Below, in pieces: positions 50,842-60,536 of a stretch of 64,000 nucleotides of DNA. Both the position numbers and the translations under genes were made by a program. The stretch spans positions 2,283,731-2,347,730 of the forward strand of contig NZ_KI421511.1 in the NCBI RefSeq assembly GCF_000473265.1. The letters are read 5' to 3'. Numbering within the stretch: the first letter of the stretch is position 1; the number at the start of each line of letters is the position of its first letter. Below the pieces are notes generated by a model, which was given only the letters and a program-made list of their open reading frames with translations, had not been told where the DNA came from and searched no databases. Source of the DNA: Amycolatopsis thermoflava N1165 (GTDB lineage Bacteria > Actinomycetota > Actinomycetes > Mycobacteriales > Pseudonocardiaceae).

Positions 50842-52019
50842 CGCACGAACACGCCGATCCCGTTGGCGACCGCACGTTCCGCGCCGTCCGAGGGGGTGTT
50901 GCGCACCGTCGCGGGGGCGCCGCGGCCGGCCGTCACCAGGGTCGTCGACCCGCCACCGTCGAGGTTCACGGCCTCGCTCGCGCCCAGCGACGCCAGCAGC
51001 GCGGCGACCTCGCCGACCCCCATCCCGGTGCTGGCTGCGCTGCGGCCGTCGACCGCGAGCAGGTACAGGGTCCGCCCGTCCGCGCTCGCCCCGGCCGCCG
51101 TGCGCGGTGCGAGCGAGGCGTCCAGCCTGGGCAGCGCGGCCCCGTCGTCCAGGATGGGGAACCCGCCGACCGCGAACTCGAACGGCGGCACGCCGCGGGC
51201 GACGAGCCGGTCGGTCACCAGCACCCGGTCACCCACCCCGAGCCCGGCCAGCTCGGCCGCCCCGCGCTCGCGGCCGAGCAGCACGACACTGCCGGGCTCG
51301 ATCGGCCCCGCGCCCGCGCCCGCGGACTCGGCGACCACGACCCCGTGCCGCACCACGACCTCCTCGACCTGCGAGGTGCACGGCGCCGAGCGGCTGGTGT
51401 CGGTGCCGCAGGCCGCGCGGGCCCGCGACATCGAGCCCCACTCCGGGGTGTAGACGCCGATGCCGTTCACCGGCAGCGCGTACTGGTTGAGCCCTTCCAG
51501 GTCGAACTCGCCCGCCCGGGAGCGCAGCGTGCCCGCGAACTCCAGCCGCGCGGTGCGCAACCGGTGGTCGGCGCCGAAGCCGAACACGTCGCTGGTGGTG
51601 ACGCCGGACGGCATCGCGGGCCCGAACCGCTGCCCGTCCGGCACGGCGTACTTGAGGTCGTCGCCGTCGGCGATCTCCGGCCCGACCGAGGACCCGGTGG
51701 GCGTGATCCCGGCGTGGGTCTCGCTGAGGTTGAAGAAGTCGCCGTTGATCCCCGCGACCGCGTGCTGCGTGGTGACCAGGGCGGAGACGGTGGCCCGCCC
51801 GGCGACCGACGCGGGGTGCAGCAGGTCGACGTCCACGCGAGGATCGGTCAGGTCGGCCGTGACGAGGTGCGCGACGACCGGTCCGTGCGCGGTGGACAAG
51901 GTCAGGGTCCGGTAGGCGACGCCGCGGGCGAGCGCGGTGTCGGCGGCCGCCGCGGGAGCGGTGACGAGGAGGAGCAGGAGGGCGGCCACCGCCGCCGTGG
52001 CGCGCGTGAGCAGGCTCAT
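50838..52019 (-). CDS. Secreted phosphodiester glycosidase family protein (NAGPA/DUF2233-like)
   Basis: This 393-residue protein has a signal peptide (TRATAAVAALLLLLVTAPAA, cut near AAA-DT) and the NAGPA domain with AVAGINGDFFN early and AVNLDGGGSTTLVTAG late. The family removes N-acetylglucosamine from phosphodiesters in eukaryotes and acts on envelope glycans in bacteria. Length and domain are complete. The ATG at 52019 has no clear ribosome site. Confidence 0.88.
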   Translation of the reverse strand: MSLLTRATAAVAALLLLLVTAPAAAADTALARGVAYRTLTLSTAHGPVVAHLVTADLTDPRVDVDLLHPASVAGRATVSALVTTQHAVAGINGDFFNLSETHAGITPTGSSVGPEIADGDDLKYAVPDGQRFGPAMPSGVTTSDVFGFGADHRLRTARLEFAGTLRSRAGEFDLEGLNQYALPVNGIGVYTPEWGSMSRARAACGTDTSRSAPCTSQVEEVVVRHGVVVAESAGAGAGPIEPGSVVLLGRERGAAELAGLGVGDRVLVTDRLVARGVPPFEFAVGGFPILDDGAALPRLDASLAPRTAAGASADGRTLYLLAVDGRSAASTGMGVGEVAALLASLGASEAVNLDGGGSTTLVTAGRGAPATVRNTPSDGAERAVANGIGVFVR

Positions 52020-52074
52020 CCGCGGAGTCGATCACGGCGTGGTGAACGCCGTTCGCCGCCGCGGGGAACGGGGC

Positions 52075-52479
52075 TCAGACCTTGGTGATCTCCGCGATGA
52101 ACCCGTCCACGTCGACCAGGGGGCCCTCCGCGCCGAGCGGCACGAGCGCGTGGGTGGAGGCGATGAAGCGGGCCGCGCCCTCGCGGCTGAACTCGACGAT
52201 CGCGTACCCGTCCGGCGACTCCAGCTCCATCATCAGCTGGTCCGGGCCGGCCATGACGTCGGGCCGGATCCGCACGTCGCCCTCGCCCGCCGGCCCGTTC
52301 AGACCCTCCACGAGCAGGTCGCGCGCGAAGCACCACTCGACCCACCGGCCGCGGTCGGCGCGGAAGGACAGCGTGACGGCGTAGGGGTCGGCGGTGGTGT
52401 AGCTCCACCGCGAAAAGACCGGGATGTCGTAGCCGTCCAGGCTGACGAACTGGTGTTCTTCGACCGTTTCGGCGTGCAC
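52075..52479 (-). CDS. SsgA-family sporulation/cell-division regulator
   Basis: This 134-residue protein matches SsgA-like proteins: YTTADPYAVTLSFRADRGRW, VEWCFARDLLVEGLNGPAGE and GDVRIRPDVM. Members are found in mycelial actinobacteria, where SsgA/SsgB place division septa. It is a useful marker for the host group. The GTG at 52479 has AGGAGG eight bases upstream, so the longer frame to 52587 is rejected. It is divergent from the YibE/F gene. Confidence 0.92.
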   Translation of the reverse strand: MHAETVEEHQFVSLDGYDIPVFSRWSYTTADPYAVTLSFRADRGRWVEWCFARDLLVEGLNGPAGEGDVRIRPDVMAGPDQLMMELESPDGYAIVEFSREGAARFIASTHALVPLGAEGPLVDVDGFIAEITKV

Positions 52480-52609
52480 GATGGGCCTCCTGTCCTCCCG
52501 CTGCTCTACGCCAGTAGGACGGAACTGCGCCGCCGTCGTTACGCCGTTTCGCGGAGGAATTTCACGACCCACCCGCTGGAGTGACACGGGCGGGCGGGAC
52601 GATGGACCG

Positions 52610-54562
52610 GTGCAGCACGACGACGACCCCGCGGCGGAGACCGGTCCGATCCGCCGCGTCCCCGGCCCGCCTGCTGCCGACCCGGGACAACGCCGCGCCC
52701 GGCGAGCCCGGGGCTACGCCGACGACGACGCACCGGCCGCAGGCCCCCGCCCCGCCGACGCTCGCCGGGCCGGGCGCCTGGACCTCGGGACCGGGAATGC
52801 TGCTCGCCGAAGCCACCACGCCACCGGCCCCGCCGAGGAGAGCCACCCCCGCGGCCGCCACCACCCCGGCGCTTCCCGGCGCGGGCGCGCCGGCGCCGAC
52901 GGCACCGCAACCCCCCGCACCAGCCCCGACCCGGACCCCACCGACCTCCCCGCCGCAGCACACCGCGCCACCGGCACTCGGCGCGGAACCATCCCCGCCG
53001 CCGACGGCACCGCAACCCCCCGCACCAGCCCCGAGCCAGACCCCACCGACCTCCCCGCCGCAGCACACCGCGCCACCACCACCCGGCGCGGAACCATCCC
53101 CGGCGCCGACCGCACCGCAACCCCCCGCACCAGCCCCGAGCCAAACCCCACCGACCTCCCCGCCGCAGCACACCGCGCCGCCGGCACCCGCCGCGCCGCG
53201 GGGGCGGACGGGCACCACCCCAGCGCCGAGCCGGCAGCAGACCAGGCCGAACGCCCCCGGAGCGCGGGCCGCACCGGCGTCGCCGGCAGCACCGCCGCCC
53301 CCACCCGCCGGCGCCGGGCCGCCGCGCCGCCCGTCACCCCACCCACCGGGCACGGCCACGGGCACGGCCACTCCCCCGCGCCCCCGGCCTCCCGGCGCGT
53401 CAAGCTCCTCCTCATCTGGCTGCTCGCGCCCATCGCGGCCCTCACCGTCGCCGGGCTGCTCCTGCTCTACCCCTGGGGCCAGGACAAGCCCACCTCGGCG
53501 ATCTCCCAGGGCACCCCGGTCCACGGCACCATCACCACCGCCACCTCCGGCCCCTGCCTGGCCGACGGTCAGGTGCAGGTCGGCGACCAGCCGGACGCCA
53601 AGCCCTGCCTCGCCGCCACGATCGCCCTCACCGACGGCCCGGGCAGCGGGCACAGCGTCGAGCTGACCGTGCCCATCGAGCCGAGCACGCCACGCTTCAC
53701 CGCCGGGGACGACGTCGTACTGGCCTACAACGGCGGGGACGCCACCGATCCCGCCTCCTACCAGCTGGTCGACTTCCAGCGCGGCTTCCCGCTCGCGGTG
53801 CTCGCCGCGCTGTTCGCGGTCGCCGTGGTCGTGCTCGGGCGCTGGCACGGCGTGGCCGCGCTCGGCGCGCTGGTCCTCAGCTTCGTCGTGCTCGTGGCGT
53901 TCGTGCTGCCCGCGATCCTCGCCGGGGAGAACCCACTGCTGGTCGCGATCGTGGGCGCCGGGCTGATCATGTTCATCGCCCTGTACCTGACCCACGGCGT
54001 GTCCGCCCGCACGTCGGTCGCGGTGCTGGGCACGCTGGTGAGCCTCGCGCTGATCGGCGCGCTGTCGGCGATCTTCTCCGCGGCCGCGTCCCTCACCGGC
54101 CTGGACGACAGCACCTCCACGCTCATCGCCGCGCTCGGTCACGGCATCGACGCGCGCGGCCTGCTGCTGGCCGGCATCGTCATCGGCGCGCTCGGCGTGC
54201 TCGACGACGTCACGGTCACCCAGACCAGCGCGGTGTGGGAGCTGCGCCGCGCCAACCCGTCGCTGAGCTGGCGCGAGCTGTACTCCGCCGGGCTGCGCAT
54301 CGGCCGCGACCACGTCGGCTCCGCGGTGAACACACTGGTGATGGCGTACGCGGGCGCCGCGCTGCCGGTGATGCTGTACTCGTCGATCTCCGGCGTCGGG
54401 CTCGGCGCGATCCTCGGCTCGCAGGACATCGCGCAGGAGATCGTCCGGACGCTGGCAGGCAGCGTCGGCATCGTCGCGGCCGTGCCGGTCACCACCGTCC
54501 TGGCCGCGGTGATCGCCAGCCGGGAACCCATGAGTCACATCGGCCACACCAGCGCCCACTAG
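52610..54562 (+). CDS. YibE/F-family membrane protein with disordered repeat-rich N-terminus
   Basis: The 650-residue protein has a hydrophilic N-terminal region of about 260 residues rich in Pro, Ala, Thr and Arg, including three tandem copies of a 35-residue unit (residues 96-200). One helix follows (near residue 264-285), then an extracytoplasmic domain and about eight membrane helices with the YibE/F segments VVVLGRWHGVAALGALVLSF and LGVLDDVTVTQTSAVWELRR. Function in the family is unknown; transport is assumed. Third-position G/C is highest in this frame, which supports it over the overlapping proline-rich frame. The GTG start at 52610 is uncertain, with no strong ribosome site. Confidence 0.8.
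   Translation: MQHDDDPAAETGPIRRVPGPPAADPGQRRARRARGYADDDAPAAGPRPADARRAGRLDLGTGNAARRSHHATGPAEESHPRGRHHPGASRRGRAGADGTATPRTSPDPDPTDLPAAAHRATGTRRGTIPAADGTATPRTSPEPDPTDLPAAAHRATTTRRGTIPGADRTATPRTSPEPNPTDLPAAAHRAAGTRRAAGADGHHPSAEPAADQAERPRSAGRTGVAGSTAAPTRRRRAAAPPVTPPTGHGHGHGHSPAPPASRRVKLLLIWLLAPIAALTVAGLLLLYPWGQDKPTSAISQGTPVHGTITTATSGPCLADGQVQVGDQPDAKPCLAATIALTDGPGSGHSVELTVPIEPSTPRFTAGDDVVLAYNGGDATDPASYQLVDFQRGFPLAVLAALFAVAVVVLGRWHGVAALGALVLSFVVLVAFVLPAILAGENPLLVAIVGAGLIMFIALYLTHGVSARTSVAVLGTLVSLALIGALSAIFSAAASLTGLDDSTSTLIAALGHGIDARGLLLAGIVIGALGVLDDVTVTQTSAVWELRRANPSLSWRELYSAGLRIGRDHVGSAVNTLVMAYAGAALPVMLYSSISGVGLGAILGSQDIAQEIVRTLAGSVGIVAAVPVTTVLAAVIASREPMSHIGHTSAH
52895..53209 (+). repeat. Three in-frame tandem 105-bp repeats
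   Basis: Units at 52895-52999, 53000-53104 and 53105-53209 each encode a 35-residue block such as ADGTATPRTSPEPDPTDLPA. The first two are nearly identical; the third diverges in its last 10 codons. They lie in the disordered N-terminal part of the YibE/F protein. Copy number could vary by slippage. Confidence 0.85.
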
Positions 54563-54647
54563 CCACAGCCGGGCACCCCGCCCTGGTCACGGCCCCCGTC
54601 ATGGGGTACGAAGGCCGGGCACAGTTCCCGTCCGGCGGGGAGGGGTC

Positions 54648-54920
54648 ATGGTCGTTCACGCACTGCCGCGGCGCCTGACGAAAGCCGTGGCCGGCACGTT
54701 CACGAGCCTGCCGCGGATCGCCACCGCCCTCACCGAGCTGCGCGACGCGGCCAAGCACCTGGAGCGGCTCGCGACCTTCGCGGCGGAGGAGCTGCCGGAG
54801 ATCGTCTACCAGCTGGAAGGCATCCGCGAGCAGCTGGTCCGGATCGAGGACCGGCTCGGCGGCCGCAACGGCGAGGTCAGCCCAGCTGCGCGACGAACCG
54901 GCTCACGGCCTCCATCGTGA
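54648..54920 (+). CDS. Small helical protein of unknown function, 90 aa
   Basis: The ATG at 54648 has a GGGGAGGGG site before it and encodes 90 residues with an N-terminal amphipathic part and a predicted coiled coil (ELRDAAKHLERLATFAAEEL, then IREQLVRIEDRLGG). Proteins of this size and pattern near membrane-protein genes in actinobacteria are often called hypothetical. Its last 44 bases overlap the convergent gene. Confidence 0.65.
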   Translation: MVVHALPRRLTKAVAGTFTSLPRIATALTELRDAAKHLERLATFAAEELPEIVYQLEGIREQLVRIEDRLGGRNGEVSPAARRTGSRPPS

Positions 54921-55530
54921 ACCGCTGGGCGATCTTGCCCGACGGCGCCGCGGACGCCAGCTGGTAGAGCGGCCGGTCCGGCACGCCCGCGCCCCGCGCT
55001 TCGGCACGCAGCTGCGCGACCAGCAGCTCGGCAAAGACCAGCCCGTTGGCCTCGATGTTGTTCGCCACCGCGTCGGCGAGCCGCCGCAGCGTGAGGATGG
55101 GCAGCTCGCGCCCGCCGGTGCCGGCATAGACGGCCAGGTCGATCTTGACGACCTGCCCGCGCTGCCCGGAGTTGAACAGCAGGCTGACCGTGCGCGCGCC
55201 GCGCACGTCGGTCACCAGCAGGTCGATGCGCCGCGCCTGCGCCAGGTCCACCCGGCGGGTGCGCCACGTGCGCACCAGCACGGCGGTGCCCTCCAGCCAC
55301 AGCTTGCGCCGCACGTTCCACAGCACCACATACAGCAGCGGCAGGCCGACCACCGCCGCGGCGACCAGGCCCGCGACCTGCCCGCCGATCAGGCCCGCGA
55401 TCCCGCCGAACGCGGCGGCCATGATCAGCACGCCCGCCAGTCCGGAGATCAGCCTGCGGCGCGTCAGCCCCCGGTCCTCCTGGTGCAGCGGCAGCCGCTG
55501 CGGTTCCACCGGCTTCTTCGGCTCGGTCAC
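54877..55530 (-). CDS. Membrane protein of unknown function, 217 aa
   Basis: The 217-residue protein has a charged N-terminus, two close transmembrane helices (LISGLAGVLIMAAAFGGIAG and VAGLVAAAVVGLPLLYVVLW), then a soluble C-terminal domain of mixed alpha/beta type beginning VRRKLWLEGTAVLVRTWRTR. I do not recognise a family. The GTG at 55530 has GGGGGAGAA upstream, and the gene lies ten bases after the metallo-beta-lactamase gene on the same strand, which suggests co-transcription. Confidence 0.72.
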   Translation of the reverse strand: MTEPKKPVEPQRLPLHQEDRGLTRRRLISGLAGVLIMAAAFGGIAGLIGGQVAGLVAAAVVGLPLLYVVLWNVRRKLWLEGTAVLVRTWRTRRVDLAQARRIDLLVTDVRGARTVSLLFNSGQRGQVVKIDLAVYAGTGGRELPILTLRRLADAVANNIEANGLVFAELLVAQLRAEARGAGVPDRPLYQLASAAPSGKIAQRFTMEAVSRFVAQLG

Positions 55531-55540
55531 TTCTCCCCCA

Positions 55541-56149
55541 TCACCGCACCGGGACGACGCTGCGCGCCCCGCTCAGGAACGGATTGCCGGCCCGCTCGCG
55601 GCCGATCGTCGTGGCCGGGCCGTGCCCGGGCAGCACCACCGTGTCGTCGGGCAGCGGCAGCAGCGCGTCGCGCAGGGACTCCCCGAGCCGCCGCTGGTCG
55701 CCGCGGCCGACCGAGCCGGCGAAGAGCGTGTCGCCGGTCAGGGCGAGCCTGCCGCCCTCCGGCGTGGTCACGCGGAACACCACCGAGCCGTCGGTGTGGC
55801 CGGGCACGAGGTCGACGTCGATCGCCAGGCCGGCCAGCTCCAGCGGCGCCCCGGTCAGGTCGCGGACGTCGGCGGGCTCGGCGCCCTCGTGCAGGCCGCG
55901 GTCGGCAGGGTGGATCCACATCGGAACGTCGTGGGCCGCGGTCAACACCGGAGCGTCTCCGACGTGGTCGGGGTGGCCGTGGGTGGCCAGCACGGCCACC
56001 GGAGTGAGCCGGTGCTCGGCGAGGGCCTCGGCGACGCGGCCCGCGGAGTCCTCGCCCGGGTCGACCACCACGCAGGCGGTGTCCGGGCCGGGCGCGAGCA
56101 GGTAACAGTTGGCCCGCAACGCGCCTGCCGGAAACCCGACGACGAGCAC
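55541..56149 (-). CDS. Metallo-beta-lactamase-fold hydrolase (glyoxalase II-like)
   Basis: This 202-residue protein has the metal motif THGHPDHVGD (HxHxDH), a later histidine in VPGHTDGSVVF, an aspartate in LTGDTLFAGSVG and a final PGHGPATTIG. It is the length of glyoxalase II-like hydrolases that cleave thioesters. The GTG at 56149 has GGAGGTGG before it. In mycobacteria the equivalent gene (Rv2581c) lies beside the cyclophilin and relA genes, as here. Confidence 0.9.
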   Translation of the reverse strand: MLVVGFPAGALRANCYLLAPGPDTACVVVDPGEDSAGRVAEALAEHRLTPVAVLATHGHPDHVGDAPVLTAAHDVPMWIHPADRGLHEGAEPADVRDLTGAPLELAGLAIDVDLVPGHTDGSVVFRVTTPEGGRLALTGDTLFAGSVGRGDQRRLGESLRDALLPLPDDTVVLPGHGPATTIGRERAGNPFLSGARSVVPVR

Positions 56150-56294
56150 GAAAACCCACCTCCGCGTCGACCCGTCCACCCGTGCCCGGGATGCCCGGCA
56201 CCCACCCTAACCGGGGCTGTACAGGGTCCTCACAGGCTGTGCCCATAGACTGCCGCCACCCGATCGGTGACGTCGAGTGGATTCTGGAGGGCAG

Positions 56295-57146
56295 GTGGCG
56301 ACCAACCAGCAGCGCCGTGAGGCCGCGAAGCGCAAGCTCGAGCGGCAGATGGCCCGCCGGGCGGAGCAGGCGCGACGGCGCAAGATCGTCGGCGTCGGCG
56401 CGACCGTCGGCGCGGTGGTCGTGGTCGCCGGGCTGGTGGTGTTCTTCGCTACCCGCGGCGGCGACGGCGGCGACGCGGCGGCCTCCCCGACGACCTCGCC
56501 CTCGGCGAGCGAGCTGAACATCCCGACGCAGCGCGCCGCGGTGCCGCACCGGCCGACGCCGCTGGCGAACCCCGTGCAGTGCGAGTACCCGGCCACGCCG
56601 AGCGAGCCCGCCGCGAAGCCGAACAACCCGCCGCAGACCAAGGACATCCCGTCGACCGGGACGGTGAACGTCACGCTGAAGACCACCGCCGGCGACATCC
56701 CGCTGACGCTGGACCGCGCGCTCGCGCCGTGCACCGTGAACAGCTTCCTGAGCCTGGCGCAGCAGGGGTACTACACCGACACCTCGTGCGCGCGGCTGGG
56801 CACCGACGCGAGCCTGATGATGCTGCAGTGCGGTGACCCGAGCGGCACCGGCAGCGGCGGTCCCGGCTACTCGTTCGCCGACGAGACGTTCCCCGAGCTG
56901 ACCTACGGCCGCGGCCTGCTGGCGATGGCCAACGCGGGCCCGAACACCAACGGCAGCCAGTTCTTCATGGTGTACGGCCCGGCCGAGCTGAGCCCGGACT
57001 ACACGGTGTTCGGCTCGATCGGCGACGCCGGCCTGGAGGTGCTCGACAAGGTGGCGCGCGCCGGCCACGACGGCAGCTTCGACCCGAGCCCGGGTGGCGG
57101 CAAGCCGAACATGGAGGTCAAGTTCACCGCGGTGACGATCGGCTGA
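56295..57146 (+). CDS. Membrane-anchored cyclophilin-type peptidyl-prolyl isomerase
   Basis: This 283-residue protein has a very basic N-terminus (RREAAKRKLERQMARRAEQA), one transmembrane helix near residues 35-55 (VGAVVVVAGLVVF), a Ser/Thr/Pro linker and a C-terminal cyclophilin domain (GPGYSFADETFPEL, GLLAMANAGPNTNGSQFFM). It would assist folding at the membrane. The GTG at 56295 follows TGGAGGG. Divergent from the metallo-beta-lactamase gene; ends in a strong hairpin. Equivalent to Rv2582 by position. Confidence 0.92.
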   Translation: MATNQQRREAAKRKLERQMARRAEQARRRKIVGVGATVGAVVVVAGLVVFFATRGGDGGDAAASPTTSPSASELNIPTQRAAVPHRPTPLANPVQCEYPATPSEPAAKPNNPPQTKDIPSTGTVNVTLKTTAGDIPLTLDRALAPCTVNSFLSLAQQGYYTDTSCARLGTDASLMMLQCGDPSGTGSGGPGYSFADETFPELTYGRGLLAMANAGPNTNGSQFFMVYGPAELSPDYTVFGSIGDAGLEVLDKVARAGHDGSFDPSPGGGKPNMEVKFTAVTIG

Positions 57147-57159
57147 GTTCTTCTCGCGG

Positions 57160-57192
57160 AGCGGCCTCCGTCCGGTTCGGACGGAGGCCGCT
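57160..57192. terminator. Strong bidirectional hairpin terminator
   Basis: AGCGGCCTCCGTCCG (57160-57174) pairs perfectly with CGGACGGAGGCCGCT (57178-57192) over a three-base loop, between the convergent isomerase and enoyl-CoA hydratase genes. It is the strongest hairpin I found in the window. Confidence 0.88.
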
Positions 57193-57198
57193 TCGTCG

Positions 57199-57972
57199 TC
57201 AGGAGGCGGTGAACTTCGGCGGGCGGCGGCCGAGGAAGGCCGCCACGCCCTCGGCGTAGTCCTCGCCGTGGATGGCGGCCGAGCGGATCCGCTCGACCTC
57301 GCTGTCGCTTTCGGACTGTCCGTCGAGGATCTTGCCGATGATCCGGTTCATGCCGCGGACCGAGGTCTGCGACCGGGAGCAGAGGGTGGCCGCGAAGTCG
57401 GACACGCCGGCGTCGAGGTCGGTGAACACGTCGTTGAGGAGGCCGATCTCGCGGGCGCGGGCGGCGTCGATGAGCTGGCCGGAGAGCAGGAAGTACCGCG
57501 CGTGGGCCGGCCCGATGAGGGACACCAGCTGGCGCGTGGAGCGGAAGTCGTACACGATGCCGAGTTTCGCCGGGGTGATCCCGAAGCGGGCGGTGGCGTC
57601 GGCGAAGCGGAAGTCGCAGGCGACGGAGATCTGGCAGCCGCCGCCGATGCAGTTGCCGCGGATCTTCGCCACGGTCGGCTTCGTCATCCCGGCCAGCGCG
57701 GTGACCGCGCCCTCGACGACCTGGTCGTAGGCGGCGGCGCCGTCGGCGGTGGAGCGCAGGCTGCCGAACTCGGAAATGTCCGCCCCCGCCGAGAAGTCCG
57801 GCCCGGCACCGGTCAGGACGAGCACCTTGAGCCCCGGATCACCCTCCACCTCGGCGACGACGTCCGGAATGGCCGCCCACATGTCGTGGGAAATCGCGTT
57901 CTTCTTCTCCGGCCGCGCGAAGGTGAGGGTGCCCACTTCCCCGTCGCGCGCGAACTCCAGCCCAGCTGCCAT
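57199..57972 (-). CDS. Enoyl-CoA hydratase/isomerase family protein
   Basis: This 257-residue crotonase-fold protein has the oxyanion-hole motifs SAGADISEFGS and RGNCIGGGCQISVACDFRFA. At the first catalytic position the family glutamate is not clear (IVYDFRST region), so it may be an isomerase or another crotonase-type enzyme. The ATG lies six bases after TAGGGT (57979-57984, minus strand), another leaderless start. It is inserted between the cyclophilin and rel genes that are adjacent in mycobacteria. Confidence 0.9.
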   Translation of the reverse strand: MAAGLEFARDGEVGTLTFARPEKKNAISHDMWAAIPDVVAEVEGDPGLKVLVLTGAGPDFSAGADISEFGSLRSTADGAAAYDQVVEGAVTALAGMTKPTVAKIRGNCIGGGCQISVACDFRFADATARFGITPAKLGIVYDFRSTRQLVSLIGPAHARYFLLSGQLIDAARAREIGLLNDVFTDLDAGVSDFAATLCSRSQTSVRGMNRIIGKILDGQSESDSEVERIRSAAIHGEDYAEGVAAFLGRRPPKFTAS

Positions 57973-58099
57973 GAGCCGACCCTAGAGGGCACGCCCAGGC
58001 GGGCGCCGTGAGCCACACCACCGCGGGGCACCCACCAGCACCGCCACGAGGTCCGAACTTGACTCAGCCGCCCCAGGCCGCACGCCAAGCCGGGCTTCG

Positions 58100-60430
58100 T
58101 CAGGACGCCGACGTCACGCGGTACACGTCGTAGACGCCCTCCACGCCGCGCACCACCTTGAGCACGTGCCCGAGGTGCTTGGGGTCGCCCATTTCGAACG
58201 TGAACCGGCTGACCGCGACCCGGTCGCGCGACGTCTGCACCGACGCGGACAGGATGTTCACCTTCTCGTCGGCCAGCACCTTCGTCACGTCGGACAGCAG
58301 CCGGTGCCGGTCGAGGGCCTCGACCTGGATGGACACCAGGAAGACCGAGTTCGCGGACGGCGCCCACTCCACCTCGACCAGCCGCTCGGGCTGGGCGCGC
58401 AGGTCCTCGGCGTTCGTGCAGTCCGTGCGGTGCACGCTGACGCCGCCGCCGCGGGTGACGAAACCGAGGATCTCGTCGCCGGGCACCGGGGTGCAGCAGC
58501 GCGCCAGCTTGGTCCACACGTCGGTGGCGTCCTTGACCACGACACCCACGTCGTTGGCCGCGCGGCGCCGGGTGACCGTGGACGGCGTGGACCGGGCCGC
58601 GAGCTCGTCCTCGGCCTCCTCGACGCCACCGATCAGCGCCACCAGCCGCTGCACGACGTGCTTCGCGCTGACGTGGCCCTCACCTACCGCCGCGTACAGC
58701 GAGCTGATGTCCGGGTGGTGCAGCTCGGCCGCCAGCGCGCCCATCGCCTCCGCGGACACCAGGCGCTGCAACGGGAGGCCGACCTTGCGGACCTCCTTGG
58801 TGATCGCGTCCTTGCCGGCGTCGATCGCCTCGTCGCGGCGTTCCTTGGCGAACCACTGGCGGATCTTGGCGCGCGCCTTGGGCGACTTGGCGAACGTCAG
58901 CCAGTCGCGGCTCGGCCCGGAGTTCTCCGCCTTCGAGGTGAAGATCTCGACGACGTCGCCGTTCTCCAGCTTGCGTTCCAGCGCCACCAGACGGCCGTTG
59001 ACGCGCGCGCCGATGCACCGGTGCCCGACCTCGGTGTGCACGGCGTAGGCGAAGTCCACCGGCGTGCCGCCGACGGGCAGCGTCACCACGTCGCCCTTGG
59101 GGGTGAACACGAAGATCTCGCGGGCGGCGAGCTCGTAGCGCAGCGAGTCGAGGAACTCGCCGGGGTCCGCGGCCTCCCGCTGCCAGTCGAGCAGCTGCCG
59201 CATCCACGCCATCTCGTCGATGTCGACGGCGGTGCCGTGGTGGGTGCCCTTGGTTTCCTTGTACCGCCAGTGCGCCGCGATGCCGTACTCGGCCGTGTGG
59301 TGCATCTCGTAGGTGCGGATCTGCACCTCGAGGGGCTTGCCGTCGGGGCCGATCACCGTGGTGTGCAGCGACTGGTACACGCCGAACCGCGGCTGGGCGA
59401 TGTAGTCCTTGAACCGGCCCGGCATCGGCTGCCACAGCGCGTGCACGACACCCATGGCGGCGTAGCAGTCGCGCACGTCCTCGACGAGGATCCGCACGCC
59501 CACCAGGTCGTGGATGTCGTCGAGGTCCCGGCCGCGGACGATCATCTTCTGGTGGATCGAGTAGTAGTGCTTGGGCCGCCCCTCGACCTTCGCGGTGATG
59601 CGGGAGCCGCCGAGCGCGCCGGTCAGCTCGTCGATCACCTTGCGCAGGTAGATGTCCCGGGACGGGGCCCGGTCGGCGACCAGGCGGACGATCTCGTCGT
59701 ACTTCTTGGGCTGCAGGATCGCGAACGCGAGGTCCTCCAGCTCCCACTTGACGGTGGCCATGCCCAGCCGGTGCGCCAGCGGGGCCAGCACCTCCAGGGT
59801 CTCCTTGGCCTTGCGGACCTGCTTCTCCGGCGGCAGGAACCGCATGGTGCGCATGTTGTGCAGCCGGTCGGCGAGCTTGATGACCAGCACGCGCGGGTCG
59901 CGGGCCATCGCGATGACCATCTTGCGGATGGTCTCGGCCTCGGCCGCCGTGCCGAGTTTCACCTTGTCCAGCTTGGTGACGCCGTCGACGAGCTGGGCGA
60001 CCTTGTCGCCGAAGTCGGCGGTCAGCTGCTCCACCGAGTAGCCGGTGTCCTCGACCGTGTCGTGCAGCAGCGCGGCGACCAGCGTGGTGGTGTCCATGCC
60101 CAGCTCGGCGAGGATGGTCGCCACCGCGAGCGGGTGCGTGATGTACGGGTCGCCGGACTTGCGCCGCTGGTGGCGGTGCAGCTCCTCGGCGACGTCGTAG
60201 GCGCGCTGCAGGAGGCTCAGGTCGGCGTTGGGGTGCAGGTCGCGGTGAATCGCGGCGAGCGGCTCCAGCACCTGCTTGACCGGCGCGGCGCGCTGGGCGG
60301 TGATCCGCCGCGCGAGCCGGGCGCGGACGCGCCGCGTGGCGGACGGTGCCCTGGTGACGCCCTGCGGCTGCGTGCCGCGGTTGTCGGCGGTCTCCCGGGC
60401 GGGCGCCGGGCTTTCGAGCTCCTGGCTCAA
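58100..60430 (-). CDS. rel: Bifunctional (p)ppGpp synthetase/hydrolase (Rel)
   Basis: This 776-residue protein has the HD hydrolase domain ([10 protein letters not shown] near residue 110), the synthetase domain ([20 protein letters not shown], then [11 protein letters not shown]), a TGS domain and a C-terminal ACT domain. The RFKD form marks the bifunctional class. It makes and breaks the stringent-response alarmone. I favour a TTG start at 60430, because AGGAGG lies five bases before it; the GTG two codons upstream sits inside that ribosome site. It follows apt, secF and secD on the same strand, the actinobacterial order. Confidence 0.96.
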   Translation of the reverse strand: MSQELESPAPARETADNRGTQPQGVTRAPSATRRVRARLARRITAQRAAPVKQVLEPLAAIHRDLHPNADLSLLQRAYDVAEELHRHQRRKSGDPYITHPLAVATILAELGMDTTTLVAALLHDTVEDTGYSVEQLTADFGDKVAQLVDGVTKLDKVKLGTAAEAETIRKMVIAMARDPRVLVIKLADRLHNMRTMRFLPPEKQVRKAKETLEVLAPLAHRLGMATVKWELEDLAFAILQPKKYDEIVRLVADRAPSRDIYLRKVIDELTGALGGSRITAKVEGRPKHYYSIHQKMIVRGRDLDDIHDLVGVRILVEDVRDCYAAMGVVHALWQPMPGRFKDYIAQPRFGVYQSLHTTVIGPDGKPLEVQIRTYEMHHTAEYGIAAHWRYKETKGTHHGTAVDIDEMAWMRQLLDWQREAADPGEFLDSLRYELAAREIFVFTPKGDVVTLPVGGTPVDFAYAVHTEVGHRCIGARVNGRLVALERKLENGDVVEIFTSKAENSGPSRDWLTFAKSPKARAKIRQWFAKERRDEAIDAGKDAITKEVRKVGLPLQRLVSAEAMGALAAELHHPDISSLYAAVGEGHVSAKHVVQRLVALIGGVEEAEDELAARSTPSTVTRRRAANDVGVVVKDATDVWTKLARCCTPVPGDEILGFVTRGGGVSVHRTDCTNAEDLRAQPERLVEVEWAPSANSVFLVSIQVEALDRHRLLSDVTKVLADEKVNILSASVQTSRDRVAVSRFTFEMGDPKHLGHVLKVVRGVEGVYDVYRVTSAS

Positions 60431-60536
60431 GCCCACCTCCTGCTGATCGCGCGGCCTTCAGAGCACCAAGCGTAACCCCGGCGGGCCACCTCGTTGTTCC
60501 CAGCCGCGCCGACCGCCGCGCTCGCGCGCCGAACGG

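Noticed and set aside
52895-53209. CRISPR-like repeat array
   Set aside because: The repeats are tandem without spacers, 105 bp long, in frame and inside a coding region.
52581-53666. Proline-rich frame overlapping the YibE/F N-terminus
   Set aside because: Its third-position G/C is lower than that of the YibE/F frame and its 3' part is a plain shadow; kept only as a note in the repeat finding.
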